Source: Pyrenophora tritici-repentis (taxonomy: Eukaryota; Ascomycota; Dothideomycetes; Pleosporales; Pleosporaceae). From it: DNA of 64,000 nucleotides. This document shows, one piece after another, positions 32,605-45,164 of the stretch (its first letter is position 1; every line of letters starts with the position of its first letter). The notes below the pieces were generated by a model. That model was not told where the DNA came from. It saw only the letters and a list, made by a program, of their open reading frames with translations, and did not search any database. The DNA is taken from positions 8,994,274 through 9,058,273 of the forward strand of contig NC_089390.1 of assembly GCF_003171515.1 (NCBI RefSeq), read 5' to 3'. Position numbers and translations under genes: made by a program.

Positions 32605-34149
32605 ATGAGGTTCGTTCCATTTGTTGCGCTCGCTGCGCCTGCCCTTGCACAGTACGATGCGAAGCCTGAGAGGGCTACCGTCAAGCCTCGTAATACTGCC
32701 AGAGAGCTCGAGCTCGTCTCGCCCGATGCTCTGATCAAGCAAATCAACCTCGAAGACTTGCTTGAGGGCTCTCAACAACTTCAGACTTTTGCTGACGAGG
32801 CTGGCGGCAACCGTGCTTTTGGTGGCACTGGTCACAACGCGACTACCGAGTGGCTATATCAGACCCTCAAGGCGACTGGTTACTACAATGTCTACAAGCA
32901 GCCATTCACCGACTTGTTCACTGCCGCCACCACAAAGTTCACTGCCGCTGGCGCAGAGCTCGACGCGGCATACATGACCTACGGTCCATCTGGCGACGTC
33001 ACCGCCAACGTTGTCAAGGTGAACAACCTCGGATGCGACGTCGCCGACTTCCCTGCTGATGTCTCTGGCCAAATCGCCCTCATCCTGCGAGGCACATGCT
33101 CCTTCGCCATCAAGTCGACCAACGCAAAGCTTGCCGGTGCTGTAGGCGCTGTCATTTACAACAATGTCCCCCTGACATCCCTTGCTGGCACTCTCGGTGG
33201 CGTGGGCGACTACACCCCTACTGTTGGTGTTACACAGGAAGTGGGAGAGAGCATTGTGTCCAAGCTTGGCAACGGCACTGTCGAAGCCACCCTCTTCATC
33301 GACGCCATCAGCGAGAACCGCACAAACTACAACGTCATCGCAGAGACTATAGAGGGCGACCACGACAATGTCCTCATGCTTGGTGGCCACACCGACTCCG
33401 TCTTCGCCGGTCCCGGTATCAACGACGATGGCTCTGGCACCATCGGTACGCTCATGACTGGTCTTGCATTGACCAAGTTCAAGGTCAAGAACGCCGTTCG
33501 CCTTGGTTTCTGGGGTGCAGAGGAGTTTGGTCTGCTCGGCTCCTACCACTATATGAAGAGCATCAACGGTAGCTTGGGCGGCAACAGCACCGAAGTAAAC
33601 AAGGTCCGTGCGTATTTGAACTTTGATATGATAGCCTCTCCAAATTTTGTCCTTGGCATCTACGACGGCGATGGCAGTGCCTTCAACTTCTCGGGCGCAC
33701 CTGGCTCCGACAAGATCGAGAAGGACTTTGAGGAGTTTTACGAGAGCCGTGGCCTTGCCCACGTCCCCTCCGTCTTCTCTCTCCGCTCCGACTACGCTGC
33801 TTTCCTTGAGAACGGTATTCCATCCGGCGGTCTCTTTACCGGCGCCGAGGAAATCAAGACCGAGCAGGAGGCCACTCTCTTCGGCGGTCAGGCCGGCGAG
33901 CCCCTTGACGCATGCTACCACGCAGCCTGCGATGACATCAACAACCTGGCTCACGACGCTTACCTCGTCAACACCCAGAGCATTGCAAACTCTGTTGCCA
34001 AGTACGCCGTGTCATTTGAGGGTATCCCGAGGGCAAACAACACGCTTCGCAAGCGTGGTGCTGAGCGCGCTAGACTTTTGAGCCGATTCGACGACGGCGG
34101 ACATGCTCACCACGGTCAGACCTGTGGTGTTGGAAAGATTGCCATTTAA
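32605..34149 (+). CDS. lap2: Secreted leucine aminopeptidase, peptidase family M28A with PA domain
   Basis: Zinc exopeptidase that removes N-terminal residues from peptides outside the cell; similar to Aspergillus Lap2 and yeast aminopeptidase Y. 514 aa, no intron. The ATG at 32605 starts a signal peptide (MRFVPFVALAAPALA), so the in-frame upstream ATG at 32545 is rejected. A protease-associated (PA) domain lies at about 120-245. The catalytic domain follows, with co-catalytic zinc ligands in GGHTDSV (His, about 262), GINDDGSG (Asp), GAEEFGLLG (Glu-Glu; first is general base), NFDMIASP (Asp) and CYHAACDD (His). Several N-glycosylation sites (NGT, NRT, NGS, NST, NFS) are present. The gene is tail-to-tail with a secreted dipeptidyl peptidase gene. 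Confidence 0.95.
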   Translation: MRFVPFVALAAPALAQYDAKPERATVKPRNTARELELVSPDALIKQINLEDLLEGSQQLQTFADEAGGNRAFGGTGHNATTEWLYQTLKATGYYNVYKQPFTDLFTAATTKFTAAGAELDAAYMTYGPSGDVTANVVKVNNLGCDVADFPADVSGQIALILRGTCSFAIKSTNAKLAGAVGAVIYNNVPLTSLAGTLGGVGDYTPTVGVTQEVGESIVSKLGNGTVEATLFIDAISENRTNYNVIAETIEGDHDNVLMLGGHTDSVFAGPGINDDGSGTIGTLMTGLALTKFKVKNAVRLGFWGAEEFGLLGSYHYMKSINGSLGGNSTEVNKVRAYLNFDMIASPNFVLGIYDGDGSAFNFSGAPGSDKIEKDFEEFYESRGLAHVPSVFSLRSDYAAFLENGIPSGGLFTGAEEIKTEQEATLFGGQAGEPLDACYHAACDDINNLAHDAYLVNTQSIANSVAKYAVSFEGIPRANNTLRKRGAERARLLSRFDDGGHAHHGQTCGVGKIAI

Positions 34150-34968
34150 ATGTATATATAAGGCAATGTGGTGGATAGGGTGACGACGAGATGATTACCA
34201 TGATGAATGATGCTGTTGTAGTAGTAGTAGAAGTAGAAGAAGACGACGAAAACGGCTTCAAAAATGTATTATTCTGAACATGATTCTTGCTGGATTCACC
34301 TGGTCTGTCCGTGAATACTCGTATCATGTATACCAAGAATTTATTTCGCCTTTACCCATGCGTGATTTTAAGTCGTTTATAGTATTGCACTCATATCTAT
34401 ACCTCGGACAAGGTATACCGGGTACGGCCCTTCATCGGACCCCAAATGCACCCACCACCGACCCCTCCATCACGCACCTGTACAGTAATCTGCAAGTCCC
34501 GCTCAACTCTCTCTACCCTCCTCAAACCCCATAGAAACAGAGCAGACGTGTTCCAGCAGTCCAAATAAGCCTCCCAAGCTTCTCGTGTAAGCAGTCAGAT
34601 TGAGCCAAGAAAGGATACGGGAGCACGGGCGTAACTAGCTAAGGCGCGTTGCTGACGTTGCTGGCGGCGGAAGCGGCGGAAGCGGCGGAAACGGTGACAG
34701 GGGGCTGGATGAATGAATCGAGAGGCTTTGTGCAGGGTTTGTGTTTGAATGGGATCTAAGAAGGGAAGTGCTGGGTTGGAGAAGGGGAAAGGATGGGATG
34801 AAATGACGGCCATGACTAGTTGTCTACGACATGAAGATTGAGCAAACAAAAGGCAAAGGGAAGAGTACACAACACACACAACGACCCTACAAGCGTAAAG
34901 TACATGACATCATCTCATTAAGTTTACTTAAATATCCCCCCAGCGTACCACCGCACTCAGCACCCCAC
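34150..34968. other. Convergent 3' flank with simple repeats
   Basis: 819 bp between LAP2 and DPP4. It contains a GTA/GAA-rich triplet tract (about 34214-34250) and about three copies of the 9-mer CGGCGGAAG (about 34663-34692). No gene seen. Confidence 0.6.
34663..34692. repeat. 9-bp tandem repeat CGGCGGAAG
   Basis: About three direct copies, the last with one change (GGAAA). It is a small intergenic minisatellite between the two peptidase genes. Confidence 0.75.
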
Positions 34969-37308
34969 CTACGCAGCCCACGTCCTCGCCTCCCCCCTCT
35001 TACTCCACTGATGACTACCCTTACTATCCCCCTTCCTAGCCTTCTCCTCATAAAGCTTCTTACTCAACTGCTTATACAAGAACTTGCCGTTATTATGGAA
35101 ATTAATACTATGGTCGCTGTCGGTGAAGAAGGTATTCTGCATCTTCTCGGGCGTAACCTGGTTGACCATGAGGAGATCAACAAGGGCAGCCGAGTTCTGG
35201 AAGTGGACGTTGTCGTCGCCGGTGCCGTGCTGGATGACGACGCCGCCGGCGATCTTCTTGAAGCCAGAGGCATCGTACACGCGGCTGCGGTTGTAGCCGG
35301 CGGGGTTGATGGTGGGCGTTTTCATGTAGCGTTCGGTGTAGAGGGAGTCGTAGAAGCGCCAGTCGCTGACGGGGGCGGTGATCATGGCGTAGCTGATGAT
35401 GGGGTCGCCGACTTCGACGACTTTAGAGGAGAGGTAGCCACCGTAAGACCAGCCCCAGATGCCAATGTGCTCGCTGTCGATCCATTCGTTCTTTGCCATT
35501 TCCTTGGCGGCCCAGATTTGGTCCTTGGCTTCGAGCTCGCCTAAGTTGGAGGTTACGAGGGAGCGGAAGGCGCGACCTTTGCGGCCGGTTCCACGGCCGT
35601 CGACGGTAAGGGTCACATATTCGAGCTCGGGGTCAGAGGCGACATAGGCTTTCCAGTTAAGGGGGTTGAAGCTCTTTTGCACTTCCTTGGCGTTGGGTCC
35701 ACCGTAGGGGATGAGAAGCAGGGGGTACTTCTTGCTGGGGTCAAAGTTGGGAGGGAGCCTCAGCATGGCGTCGAGAGTGTAGCCGGATGGGTGCTCCATG
35801 TCTAGGTACGTGATGTTGGGAAGAGCGTATCCTTGGAGTTTTTCGTAAAGCGCAGTGTTGTTGACAATGGTGCGGATGGGTTCGCTGGAGTTGATGGAGT
35901 AGAGCTCTTGGTATGGCACGTCGGGACCAGCGTAACGTAAGACGTAGTAAGACCCACCAGAGGAGAAGGATCCGGTCCAGAAAGCAGTCACACTGTCATC
36001 GACAAGTGGGGTCTTCTTGCCGGAGAAGCTCACAGAGTACATGTGCGATTCAGCGCTGTGATGCTCGGTGGATGTGTAGTAGATTAATCTGCGGGAGTAG
36101 TCGACCTTGGGAACGCTGATGACCTCCCACTCTCCAGACGTCAAGGCGATCGGCTCACCACCGTCAACTGGGAACAGGTAGATGTGCGCCCATCCGCTCA
36201 TGTCTGATAAATCCATGTAGTACTCAGTGGCGTTACCGTACGAAGCATTGGAGGTCTCAACAGCTCCAATGTATCGGATCTGCATCAGGTTCTCCAGCCA
36301 TCCGTCGGTACCATCACGCTCGCGGGTGACCTTGGATGAGCCAGACTCAACATTGACGACAACCAATTTCTCCATATCTTGAACGCGGTTGTATGCGCGG
36401 TAGATGACTTTGCTGTGCTCCTCGGTAAGCCAGACAACCTCGCCGATGACGAGATCATCCTCCGGGAAAGCATCGATTGGGATGTTGCTGACTTCGCCCG
36501 ATGCAACATCGAGCATGTTCATAACAACAGTCGGGTTCTTGGTGCCGACCTTGGGGTAGCGCAGCTCGAGCTCGTTGGGGTAAACGGGCACGTATTCAGC
36601 ATCGTCGTTGATGTAGTAAGGAATTCTGAATGTACCAACACCCGTTTCGTTGAAGCTCAGGAAGGCGATCCTGGTACCATCGGGAGAGAACCAAAGCGTG
36701 TAGCGGTCGCCGAAGATTTCCTCCTCGTAGACCCAGTCGGGGATAGCATTGAAGTAGTCTGGACCACCGTTCTCAGTGATCTGTGAAACGGTACCGTTGG
36801 TGGACATGTACAGGTTGTTGCCCTTGACAAAAGCAACCTGAGACGACGATACTGGGCTCCACTTGGCATACTGGATGTCACCGACCTGCTCGGGGTCTAG
36901 AGGCACAGACTCGCCAGTTGCAACGTCCATGATCAGGTAGTCGGCAAAGTATGAGTGACGGTACTGCTTGGTGTAGTTTACAGCCCACATGACTTTGGTC
37001 GCGTCGGGCGAGATAAAGTAGTCCCAGTAATCCTTGGGGACCTGATCAGCGGAGAGGAACGTCGACGATTCTCCTGTTGCGACATTCTCAAAGACAAAGT
37101 CTCCAGAAGCGGCCGTGTAGATGTAGTCGCCATCTTTGCCGGTGCCAACCCAAGTAAAGGATCGAGTGCTGGGGGATAACGCTGAGGTGGTGGATTCGTT
37201 ATAACTGAGCCGTTTTGTACCGTTACCAAGGGGCTGGTGTGGCATTCGCGGAGGCTCAATTGCCTGAACCAACGGCAATACCGCTGCGAGAAGAGCGAAA
37301 GAACGCAT
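34969..37308 (-). CDS. dpp4: Secreted dipeptidyl peptidase IV (S9B)
   Basis: Serine exopeptidase that releases Xaa-Pro dipeptides from peptide N-termini. 779 aa, no intron. The ATG at 37308 starts a signal peptide (MRSFALLAAVLPLVQA); the upstream in-frame ATG at 37374 would place a non-signal extension before it. An eight-bladed propeller (about 60-500) is followed by an alpha/beta hydrolase domain. The catalytic Ser (about 620) lies in WGWSYGGYLSS, Asp (about 698) in GTGDDNVHFQNS and His (about 733) in DSDHSINFHNN. The propeller contains the DWVYEEEIF block, with the paired Glu that anchors the substrate amino terminus in DPP-IV enzymes. There is no membrane anchor, which fits the secreted Aspergillus/dermatophyte type. 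The C-terminal tail is rich in Lys/Arg/Ser. Confidence 0.95.
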   Translation of the reverse strand: MRSFALLAAVLPLVQAIEPPRMPHQPLGNGTKRLSYNESTTSALSPSTRSFTWVGTGKDGDYIYTAASGDFVFENVATGESSTFLSADQVPKDYWDYFISPDATKVMWAVNYTKQYRHSYFADYLIMDVATGESVPLDPEQVGDIQYAKWSPVSSSQVAFVKGNNLYMSTNGTVSQITENGGPDYFNAIPDWVYEEEIFGDRYTLWFSPDGTRIAFLSFNETGVGTFRIPYYINDDAEYVPVYPNELELRYPKVGTKNPTVVMNMLDVASGEVSNIPIDAFPEDDLVIGEVVWLTEEHSKVIYRAYNRVQDMEKLVVVNVESGSSKVTRERDGTDGWLENLMQIRYIGAVETSNASYGNATEYYMDLSDMSGWAHIYLFPVDGGEPIALTSGEWEVISVPKVDYSRRLIYYTSTEHHSAESHMYSVSFSGKKTPLVDDSVTAFWTGSFSSGGSYYVLRYAGPDVPYQELYSINSSEPIRTIVNNTALYEKLQGYALPNITYLDMEHPSGYTLDAMLRLPPNFDPSKKYPLLLIPYGGPNAKEVQKSFNPLNWKAYVASDPELEYVTLTVDGRGTGRKGRAFRSLVTSNLGELEAKDQIWAAKEMAKNEWIDSEHIGIWGWSYGGYLSSKVVEVGDPIISYAMITAPVSDWRFYDSLYTERYMKTPTINPAGYNRSRVYDASGFKKIAGGVVIQHGTGDDNVHFQNSAALVDLLMVNQVTPEKMQNTFFTDSDHSINFHNNGKFLYKQLSKKLYEEKARKGDSKGSHQWSKRGEARTWAA

Positions 37309-39282
37309 TGCGAAGAATGGTTTGTCGAGACGCAACGTCTTTGAATAGAGGATAATTAAGAGTCCGAAGACCACGTACTACTCTAACGTCCGGTAAAGGC
37401 GTCGTAGCACTCAATCAAGCTCTATCCACGTCAAGCTATTGACGTTTCCCACTGGGTCACCAACGCGTCGAGCAGGAAAACAAGGCAGGTGCGGACAAAG
37501 CTCCTGCCTGCTGCTGTGGCTACCGATCTTTTATGGTGCCTCAATCATACGGTTCTAGCTAACATACCCGACTAAATGATATGCGCATCCGAACTTCCAT
37601 ATTGAGCAGGTGTTAAGCAGCCCAAGGCCCGCTGTGTCCGCGCCAAGATGCACCAAGAGACCGACCGACTGGAAAAACAAGGTCGGCCGTGGCGGCCTCG
37701 TTTAGCTCCTGTGATTGTTGGAGGCGTAGTCGCATTAGAAAGGAAGGTGGATCTGACATTTCAGATGATGGCATCTTGTGTAGAGGTTAACGGCGATGAT
37801 GAGAGGGGTGGAGTTGAGCGGATCTGGTAAGACGGGGAAGTCCGTGCGGACCTCTCTTATCGCATCCTTCGTCCGTTCCGTCTGCTTTTGATGGCCACCA
37901 TCATACCAGCTAACTCGATATTGCTTTTTTCGCTGGACAACAGTGTTGCAGAGAGAATAGGTTCTTTACTGCCATGATAGTTTCCTAGCAAATTTGACAA
38001 CCCATCAAGTCAGCATGACTTCCGAACATCGTGAACAAACCCTATCAAACGAAATTGCTAACTTGCGAGCACGTTCCTCATAGTGCATAGCAACTGGCAT
38101 AAACTGTACAATTCGTCATCCGAGGAGATGGAACCACGCATGAGCTATAATAGCGAATCTTCTATAATATATCTGCATTCATCCAATACCCCAAAATCCC
38201 CGATACCGTAGACCAATGTTACATCGCATAAACTTATCATCTCAAAAATGTACATCCTCAATTATGGCGTGAAACCTCCCACCACACTCCAACTCCTCCG
38301 ATCTAATCATCTAGCAACTCCTCCGCTGAAAATCCGCGCCTCCAGAAACCAGATGTTGCACAAGTCCATCGCCTGCCTCATCCCCCCCAAACCACCTGAC
38401 CACAATACATGCAACTCGCCATCTCCACCGAGGCAATAGGACGAGAAACGTTCACTGAAATCCCAAAAGGGGACAGTGGCATGTGTGTATCGCATCTTAG
38501 AGTAGATGGTTTCATAACATAGCTGGCAGGTTGCCTTGTCCTCTGGCTGGTCGGCTGGGGTAGGGTTGTACGGTTACTGGATTGTTTGGAGATAGCGCGG
38601 GTGAATTGTAAGGCCAGTTTTGATCGACTGTGTGGTGTTGCATGGTGCAAGCGCTTTCTAGGACGGGAAAGAGAGCGGTGGGGTTGGATTGAGAGTTGAG
38701 AAGAGGAGAGGGAGAGTTTGGTGTGGAGAAAGGATCCCTGATTGCTTGGATGAGATATATTACATTATGGAAGGGAAGGGCAAAATCAGGCTTCCACGCA
38801 CGAGTTGGCAAACCAAGTTCGTTGTTTGAGGGGGGAGAGGGGTAGAATCGGGTGTTTGATTCAGAGCATCACTTGTGCATTAGAAGTGATCCAAGTTATA
38901 GACGACTGGTCAGAGGAAGAGTGTGAGAGCAACGGATGAGAATGCGCCAAAGTGCACACAACGCGAGACAGACAACAATAATATGATGCAGGCAAGGGCA
39001 TGAATGAATTCAAAGCAATACAACTGAGTCTATCATTATCAGCTTGCGTGTTCGCTACATCACAACCTTTCATAGTATCTCCGCGCGTCTCTAGTGTGGC
39101 TTTTCGGGTCTTTTTAGACATTGAGAGCCTTGGTCTAAGAGGCAATGTCAGTGTCACACAATTTCTGTCTCCATGGACAGCTTGAGTGACACGAAGAACG
39201 CGATCGTACACAGTATTTAGTGATGACTTCCTGATGTGACCCTGTGCTGAGATGGCGATAGAAGCCAAGGTCGAGAGGTCAT
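37309..39282. other. Intergenic region, DPP4 promoter and PP2A 3' flank
   Basis: About 1.97 kb. It holds the DPP4 promoter (left) and the PP2A 3' UTR (right). Frames such as 38512-38811 (minus, Pro/Ser/Asn-rich) and 38861-39361 (which overlaps the PP2A end in another frame) show no family similarity. Confidence 0.5.
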
Positions 39283-40540
<1,258 letters not shown>

Positions 40541-40993
40541 GGTTGCGGGGCGGCGGGTTCGGTGTAGGTGGGGTGGTCGGGTGGTGATGGAGAGTTGTCG
40601 AGGGGGTTGTTCTTGCCCTTCAAACTCGGCCAATGACGTGTACCAGATGCGAGCAGCGATTATGGGGGGGCGGACAGTTGCAATGTATGGGGAGATGACT
40701 GCGGCGGGTACGTGTGTCGTGCAGCAGTACAGCAGGCGTGGCAGCAGGGGTTATCTCTGGAATACTGGGTGAATCAATAAGGCACGCTGCCCATACAGAC
40801 CAGCCTGGCTGGAGAATCATTCAGCCGGCGCCGGCGAGGTGGTGCCAAGGCTGAGGCTTACGTAAACACGAACTGCTGTTCGCGCTACTGCGGGCAGCTT
40901 TGCCCATGCAGCAACCGCGACTTCGCTCCTGCTCCACCTTACTGTTGTCACCATTGCCCATCGCAACCACAACTGCAATCAGCAATAGCGACA
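40541..40993. promoter_or_regulatory. Divergent promoter region, PP2A / ULP1
   Basis: 453 bp between the start codons of two essential-type regulatory genes. No clear TATA box or operator recognised. Confidence 0.45.
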
Positions 40994-43410
40994 ATGTCCA
41001 CCAAGCGCGCCTATAGCGCATATCTCTCGAATGAGCCTGCCAATGTACCTTTCTATGTACACGGCTTCGGCGCTTCCCAATTGCAACAGGTACGTTCCGT
41101 CTTGGACACTCTGCGCTCGACACCATCTCACAACAGCAACAGGCACATCAAGAAGCACCTTCTTCGATTTCTCGCATCCGACCTCCAGGTGCGTGGCCCG
41201 GCGACTTTTCTTTCTCCGACGAAGAGGACCAAGTCGCGCCTGCCCGGAGCAGCACCATCTTCACCACCATTGGCAAATGGGTCGCGACTACCGCCATCGT
41301 AAACATGTGCGCGCTACCAGCAAGGCTACTTGGCCGCTTCTTCCGCCAACAGACTATCAAGGCTGTACCCGTGGTCAGCTCATCAGGCGGCAATAAGAGG
41401 CGTTTCATCGCCGCGGGTGTGGCAGATGATGTCGCGACACCGTCACCCTCAGTGCGTGCGCACGAAAACCAGTCGCGTCGCCGTAGTCTCGAGCACAACC
41501 AGACGCATGCCTCTTCCGAAGCACCTCAGTTGTGGCGCAGACTGTTCAGCCCCCAGCAATCGAACGCCTCGTCGCATGCGACTATTCCATTCACATCACC
41601 GCTAGCCACTGCACCCGACTTCGAGGGACTTCAGACTCCGCCAAAGTCTGTGTTCGGCGACGACGAAGAGTTTGACGAAGATGTCGACATGAGCATAGAC
41701 TTTTCCTTCGATGACATCCTCACCTCGACCCCCCCGCGCAATCCGCAGACCGGTTCACCCGTACATGTATCCTGGAACAGTCCGTGTCACCTGTCACCTA
41801 CTGTCAAGAATGAATCTGTGGGTACTAGTACTGCACCGAAACCATTGCTCTCGTCCAATGGTCTACAAGTTCCTACAGCGCGAACCACGGAACCGGTAGG
41901 AGTGCAGCCTCGGTCCCAGCGTTTCGGTCGTCGGTCGATCCTTAAAACGTCCACTGCTACACCTCTCCGTCGTCAACTTGTCAAACGACAACTCGCCGAG
42001 AAATTCAGTCTTCTTGCAGGCCAACGACAAGCCAATGCAGATGCTCAGGTGGACTCTCCGGCTAAAGGTTCTGCCGAGGCCGAACCCGAGCCAGTTAACA
42101 CTAGCCCCACTGATGCCATGGATTGCGACCACTACATATCACATGCTTCGACATCACCACCTCACATCAACACCAACCCCGAGTCTGTTGTCAACTCTTC
42201 TGTTCCGGACTTTGAATACACAAACGACCTCTCCTTCCTGTCGGATGCTCCGACCCCATCTCCTAGGAAAGGCGTAAAATGGGCAGTATACGCCGGGGCT
42301 AAGCGATTCTACTACGACGAAAGGGTCAGCGAAATGCTCGACTCTACGCTAGAAACCATCGGCTCCAGCCCTGCGAGGGGAGTCTGGCGTAACTTCCCAG
42401 CCAACAACCAGATCACAGATGACAGTTATGCCCCTTCTTCTGGCGAATCATCAGCGACCAACAGTCCCCAAACAACATCTCAGCGCGGTCCAGACAGCAA
42501 CAGTGGTTTCCATGGCGTTCCTGACGATACCTTCGATGCTTCCGATGATTCGCTCGAAGAGTCTCAAATCTCCTTTGAACTTCTCGAAGATCTTCAGAAT
42601 GAGATGCAGAAAAAGCTGGCACTGGCGCCACCCCCACCGCCTTCTCCGTCTCCTCCGTCTCCTCCGCCTCCGCCTAAGCCGCTTGTCACTCCTCTCTCAC
42701 CTGAAGAAACTGCGATTCTGGAAGCCGCTGCAGCAGACACCAGCAACGGTCTCAAGTCAGACAAGTGGGTCATTGACGAGAAACTCTACGCTCGGGATTT
42801 CGGAACCCTGCTGCCTCGCCTTTTCAACGGCAGCCCCAAGGCTTGGCTTAATGATAGCATCGTCAACGAGTATCTCTCCATCATCGTCGCTGCCAAGAAA
42901 AAGGAGGCAGGTTTCGAGCATAAGCGCGGGGGCCCGGCACCTCCAGTGCATGCCTTTTCTTCCTTTTGGTACGCTGCCGCCGATACAACTCGCTGGTCTG
43001 GCAGGGCCCAGCTGAAGGGCAAGCAATATCTGGATGCGCAACTCATTCTCTATCCCATCTGCGATAACGGACATTGGCGCCTACTGGCCGTGTACCCCAA
43101 GGATCGCTCCATCGAGTACCTCGACTCGCTTGGTCTTGACGGACAGAAATATATCGACAAACTCATGGCGTATCTAGAGAAGGAGCTTGGCGACCTCTTC
43201 ATCCCTAGCGAGTGGAACAAAGACACAGTTCAGCGCAGCCGGCAGCAGATGAACGGAAGCGACTGTGGTGTCTTTACTCTCCTGAACGCTTTGGCTCTTC
43301 TTCGCGGAGACGACACTAATCTCGTCCTCCCCACCGACGGCATGGACGATGCTCGTAGGCGTATTGCGGCTACTTTGCTCGCCGGACGCCCTACAACCGA
43401 GTTCGGTTGA
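40994..43410 (+). CDS. ULP1: Ulp1-type SUMO protease (peptidase C48)
   Basis: Cysteine protease that matures SUMO and removes it from targets, usually at nuclear pores. Two exons, 40994-41089 and 41137-43410, with a 47-bp GTACGT...CAG intron, give 789 aa; an alternative acceptor 6 bp on is possible. Residues 1 to about 560 are low-complexity and probably disordered, with Ser/Thr/Pro stretches and an FDEDVDMSIDFSFDD acidic patch. A Pro run (PPPPPSPSPPSPPPPP) follows around 540-555. The catalytic domain lies at about 575-789. It contains the WLNDSIVNEY substrate-recognition motif, the His in NGHWRLL (about 678), the Asp in EYLDSLG (about 694), and the Gln and Cys in QMNGSDCGVF (Cys about 741). 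The internal ATG at 41305 would also encode the full protease domain, but the two-exon model is open and in frame. Confidence 0.9.
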
Positions 43411-44011
43411 GCGAGCTTTAATCTCCTCCTCCACTCCGACATACGATTTGATTTTTATTGCTTTACATTGCATTGCGTGGTTTGATTGGTTGGCGTTTTA
43501 CCAAGGTTTACTTGCTTGCTTGCTGCATCATCAAAGGGGTCTCTCTTCTGCTTCAGCAATGGCGCATACAAAAGGTGTTCGGTTCGGTCGCTCTACGCGG
43601 CTTTTACGATTGACGACCATGATACCCACATGATACCCTACAGCACACATACAGAGATGCTGGATTGCTTTTTTGCGTAGTTGCGTGTTTTTTCGGCTTT
43701 TGAGCCTTCCAGATGCGATGCTTGTCAAGTTTTTTTAATGCTGCTTCTTCGTGTACAAAAGTTTAGATGGAATGATATACCATACATACTTGTTGATACT
43801 CCTTTGTTTGAGCTGGTGAAAGTTTTCATGGTGAAGTGCGTGCTTGTTCACAACATTCCAAGACATCAGTGGGAATGTGGGGAAAGATACGCAAGTCGTA
43901 ACGCAGGTGAGGAACTCACTCAGGAAGTAATCACGTCCTTAAATCGCCGCAACACATCTAATAATCAAATCATCATGTTCATTACAGTCCATCTATCTAC
44001 ACGCACCACGC
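43411..44011. other. Intergenic, convergent 3' flanks
   Basis: 601 bp between ULP1 and the dehydrogenase stop. T-rich tracts near 43680-43740. Short frames at 43349-43680 are not supported. Confidence 0.5.
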
Positions 44012-45164
44012 CTACTCCTTCGCAACCCTAACTGTCAACTTGCCAAAATGCTTCTGATCCCACATATACTGATACGCCTCCTTCAAGTCCTTGAGTTCAA
44101 AAACCTTCTCATCCACAACAGGATGAATATCATTAACATCAATCGCGCGATTCATATCCTCCATCTGCAGCCTCGAGCCAACCAAAATACCCCTAACCGT
44201 ACAGATGTTGTTCAAGCAGTCCAAAAACGTCGGCTGGTCCTTGCTCATACCGCCAATGAAGCCGATAATCGTGATGACGCCGTCGATAGCAACAGCCTTG
44301 AGGGACTGTGCCATAGTCGTTGGACCACCTACTTCAACAACGTGCTGAACGCCTTTGCCGCCGGGTGTGAGTTTGGCAGCTTCCTCACCCCAGTTGGGTG
44401 TGTCTTTGTAGTTTATGATGTGGTCGGCGCCGTACTTTTTGAGGATGTCGGCTTTGGCGGAGGAACTGGTGGTGGCGATTACGCGTGCGCCGGCGGCTTT
44501 TGCGAATTGGAGGGCGAAGATGCTGACGCCGCCAGTGCCTTGTGTCAGGACTGTGTCGCCGGGCTTGAGTGCGCGCGACTCGAGGCCGTAGAGGGCGTTC
44601 CAGGCTGTGAGGGCGGCGCAGGAAAGGGTTGAGGCTTCGAGCATGTTCAGGTTGGAGGGTGCGTGGACAAGGCCTTGCTCAGAGAAGACGGCGTATTCGC
44701 GGAGCGTGCCGTCGACAGCGCCACCCAGGCCGGTGCCGAGGGATTGAGCGTCCAGGGAGCCGGCGATGTGGCCTTGGTTGAAGAGGGTGACGACTTTGTC
44801 TGGCAATTGTTAGAGGTGGGTTGTGTGTCTGGGTTGAGGGAAGGACGTACCTCCAGGCTTGAAGCGTGTGACGTGCTTGCCGACTGATTCGACAGTGCCA
44901 GCGCCGTCTGAACCTGGGACGATGTTGTCCTTCATGGGGAAGGGGTATTTGCCCTTGGGAATTATGAGGTCACGGTAGTTCAAGGATGCGGCATGGACTA
45001 CAATGATTGTAAGCATTCGTGTACAAAATCAATTGCCTCTACATACTCTTGACGAGAACATCCATATCACCCATCTCAGGGATCTTGGCCTGCTCGTTGA
45101 ACTTGAGAGAATCGAAGCCATCCTGGCCTTGGACAGTCCACGCCTTTGTTGTTGTTGGTGCCAT
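44012..45164 (-). CDS. NAD(P)-dependent MDR alcohol dehydrogenase / quinone oxidoreductase-like
   Basis: Medium-chain dehydrogenase/reductase. Three exons (minus): 45164-45047, 44997-44851 and 44799-44012. Introns of 49 and 51 bp give 350 aa. The N-terminal GroES-like half contains HAASLNYRDLI and PGSDGAGTVESVG. The Rossmann half contains GDTVLTQGTGGVSIFALQFAKAAGARVIATTSS, and a cofactor loop follows with Ser rather than Asp/Glu after the second strand, which suggests NADP(H). The catalytic zinc Cys is absent at the usual site (NYRD instead of a CHTD-type motif), and there is no four-Cys structural zinc loop. This fits the zinc-independent quinone-oxidoreductase/crotonyl-type branch, close to Schizosaccharomyces C1773.06c-type proteins. 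The substrate is unknown. Confidence 0.88.

Noticed and set aside
32854..33954. Long minus-strand open frame (366 codons) opposite LAP2
   Set aside because: Fully antisense to a strongly supported metallopeptidase gene; Val/Gly/Asp-rich content is a by-product of third-position bias in the real gene.
34831..35544. 237-codon plus-strand frame in DPP4
   Set aside because: Mostly antisense to the well-supported dipeptidyl peptidase gene.
38512..38811. 99-codon minus-strand Pro/Ser/Asn-rich frame
   Set aside because: Low-complexity composition, no similarity, in the region between DPP4 and PP2A.
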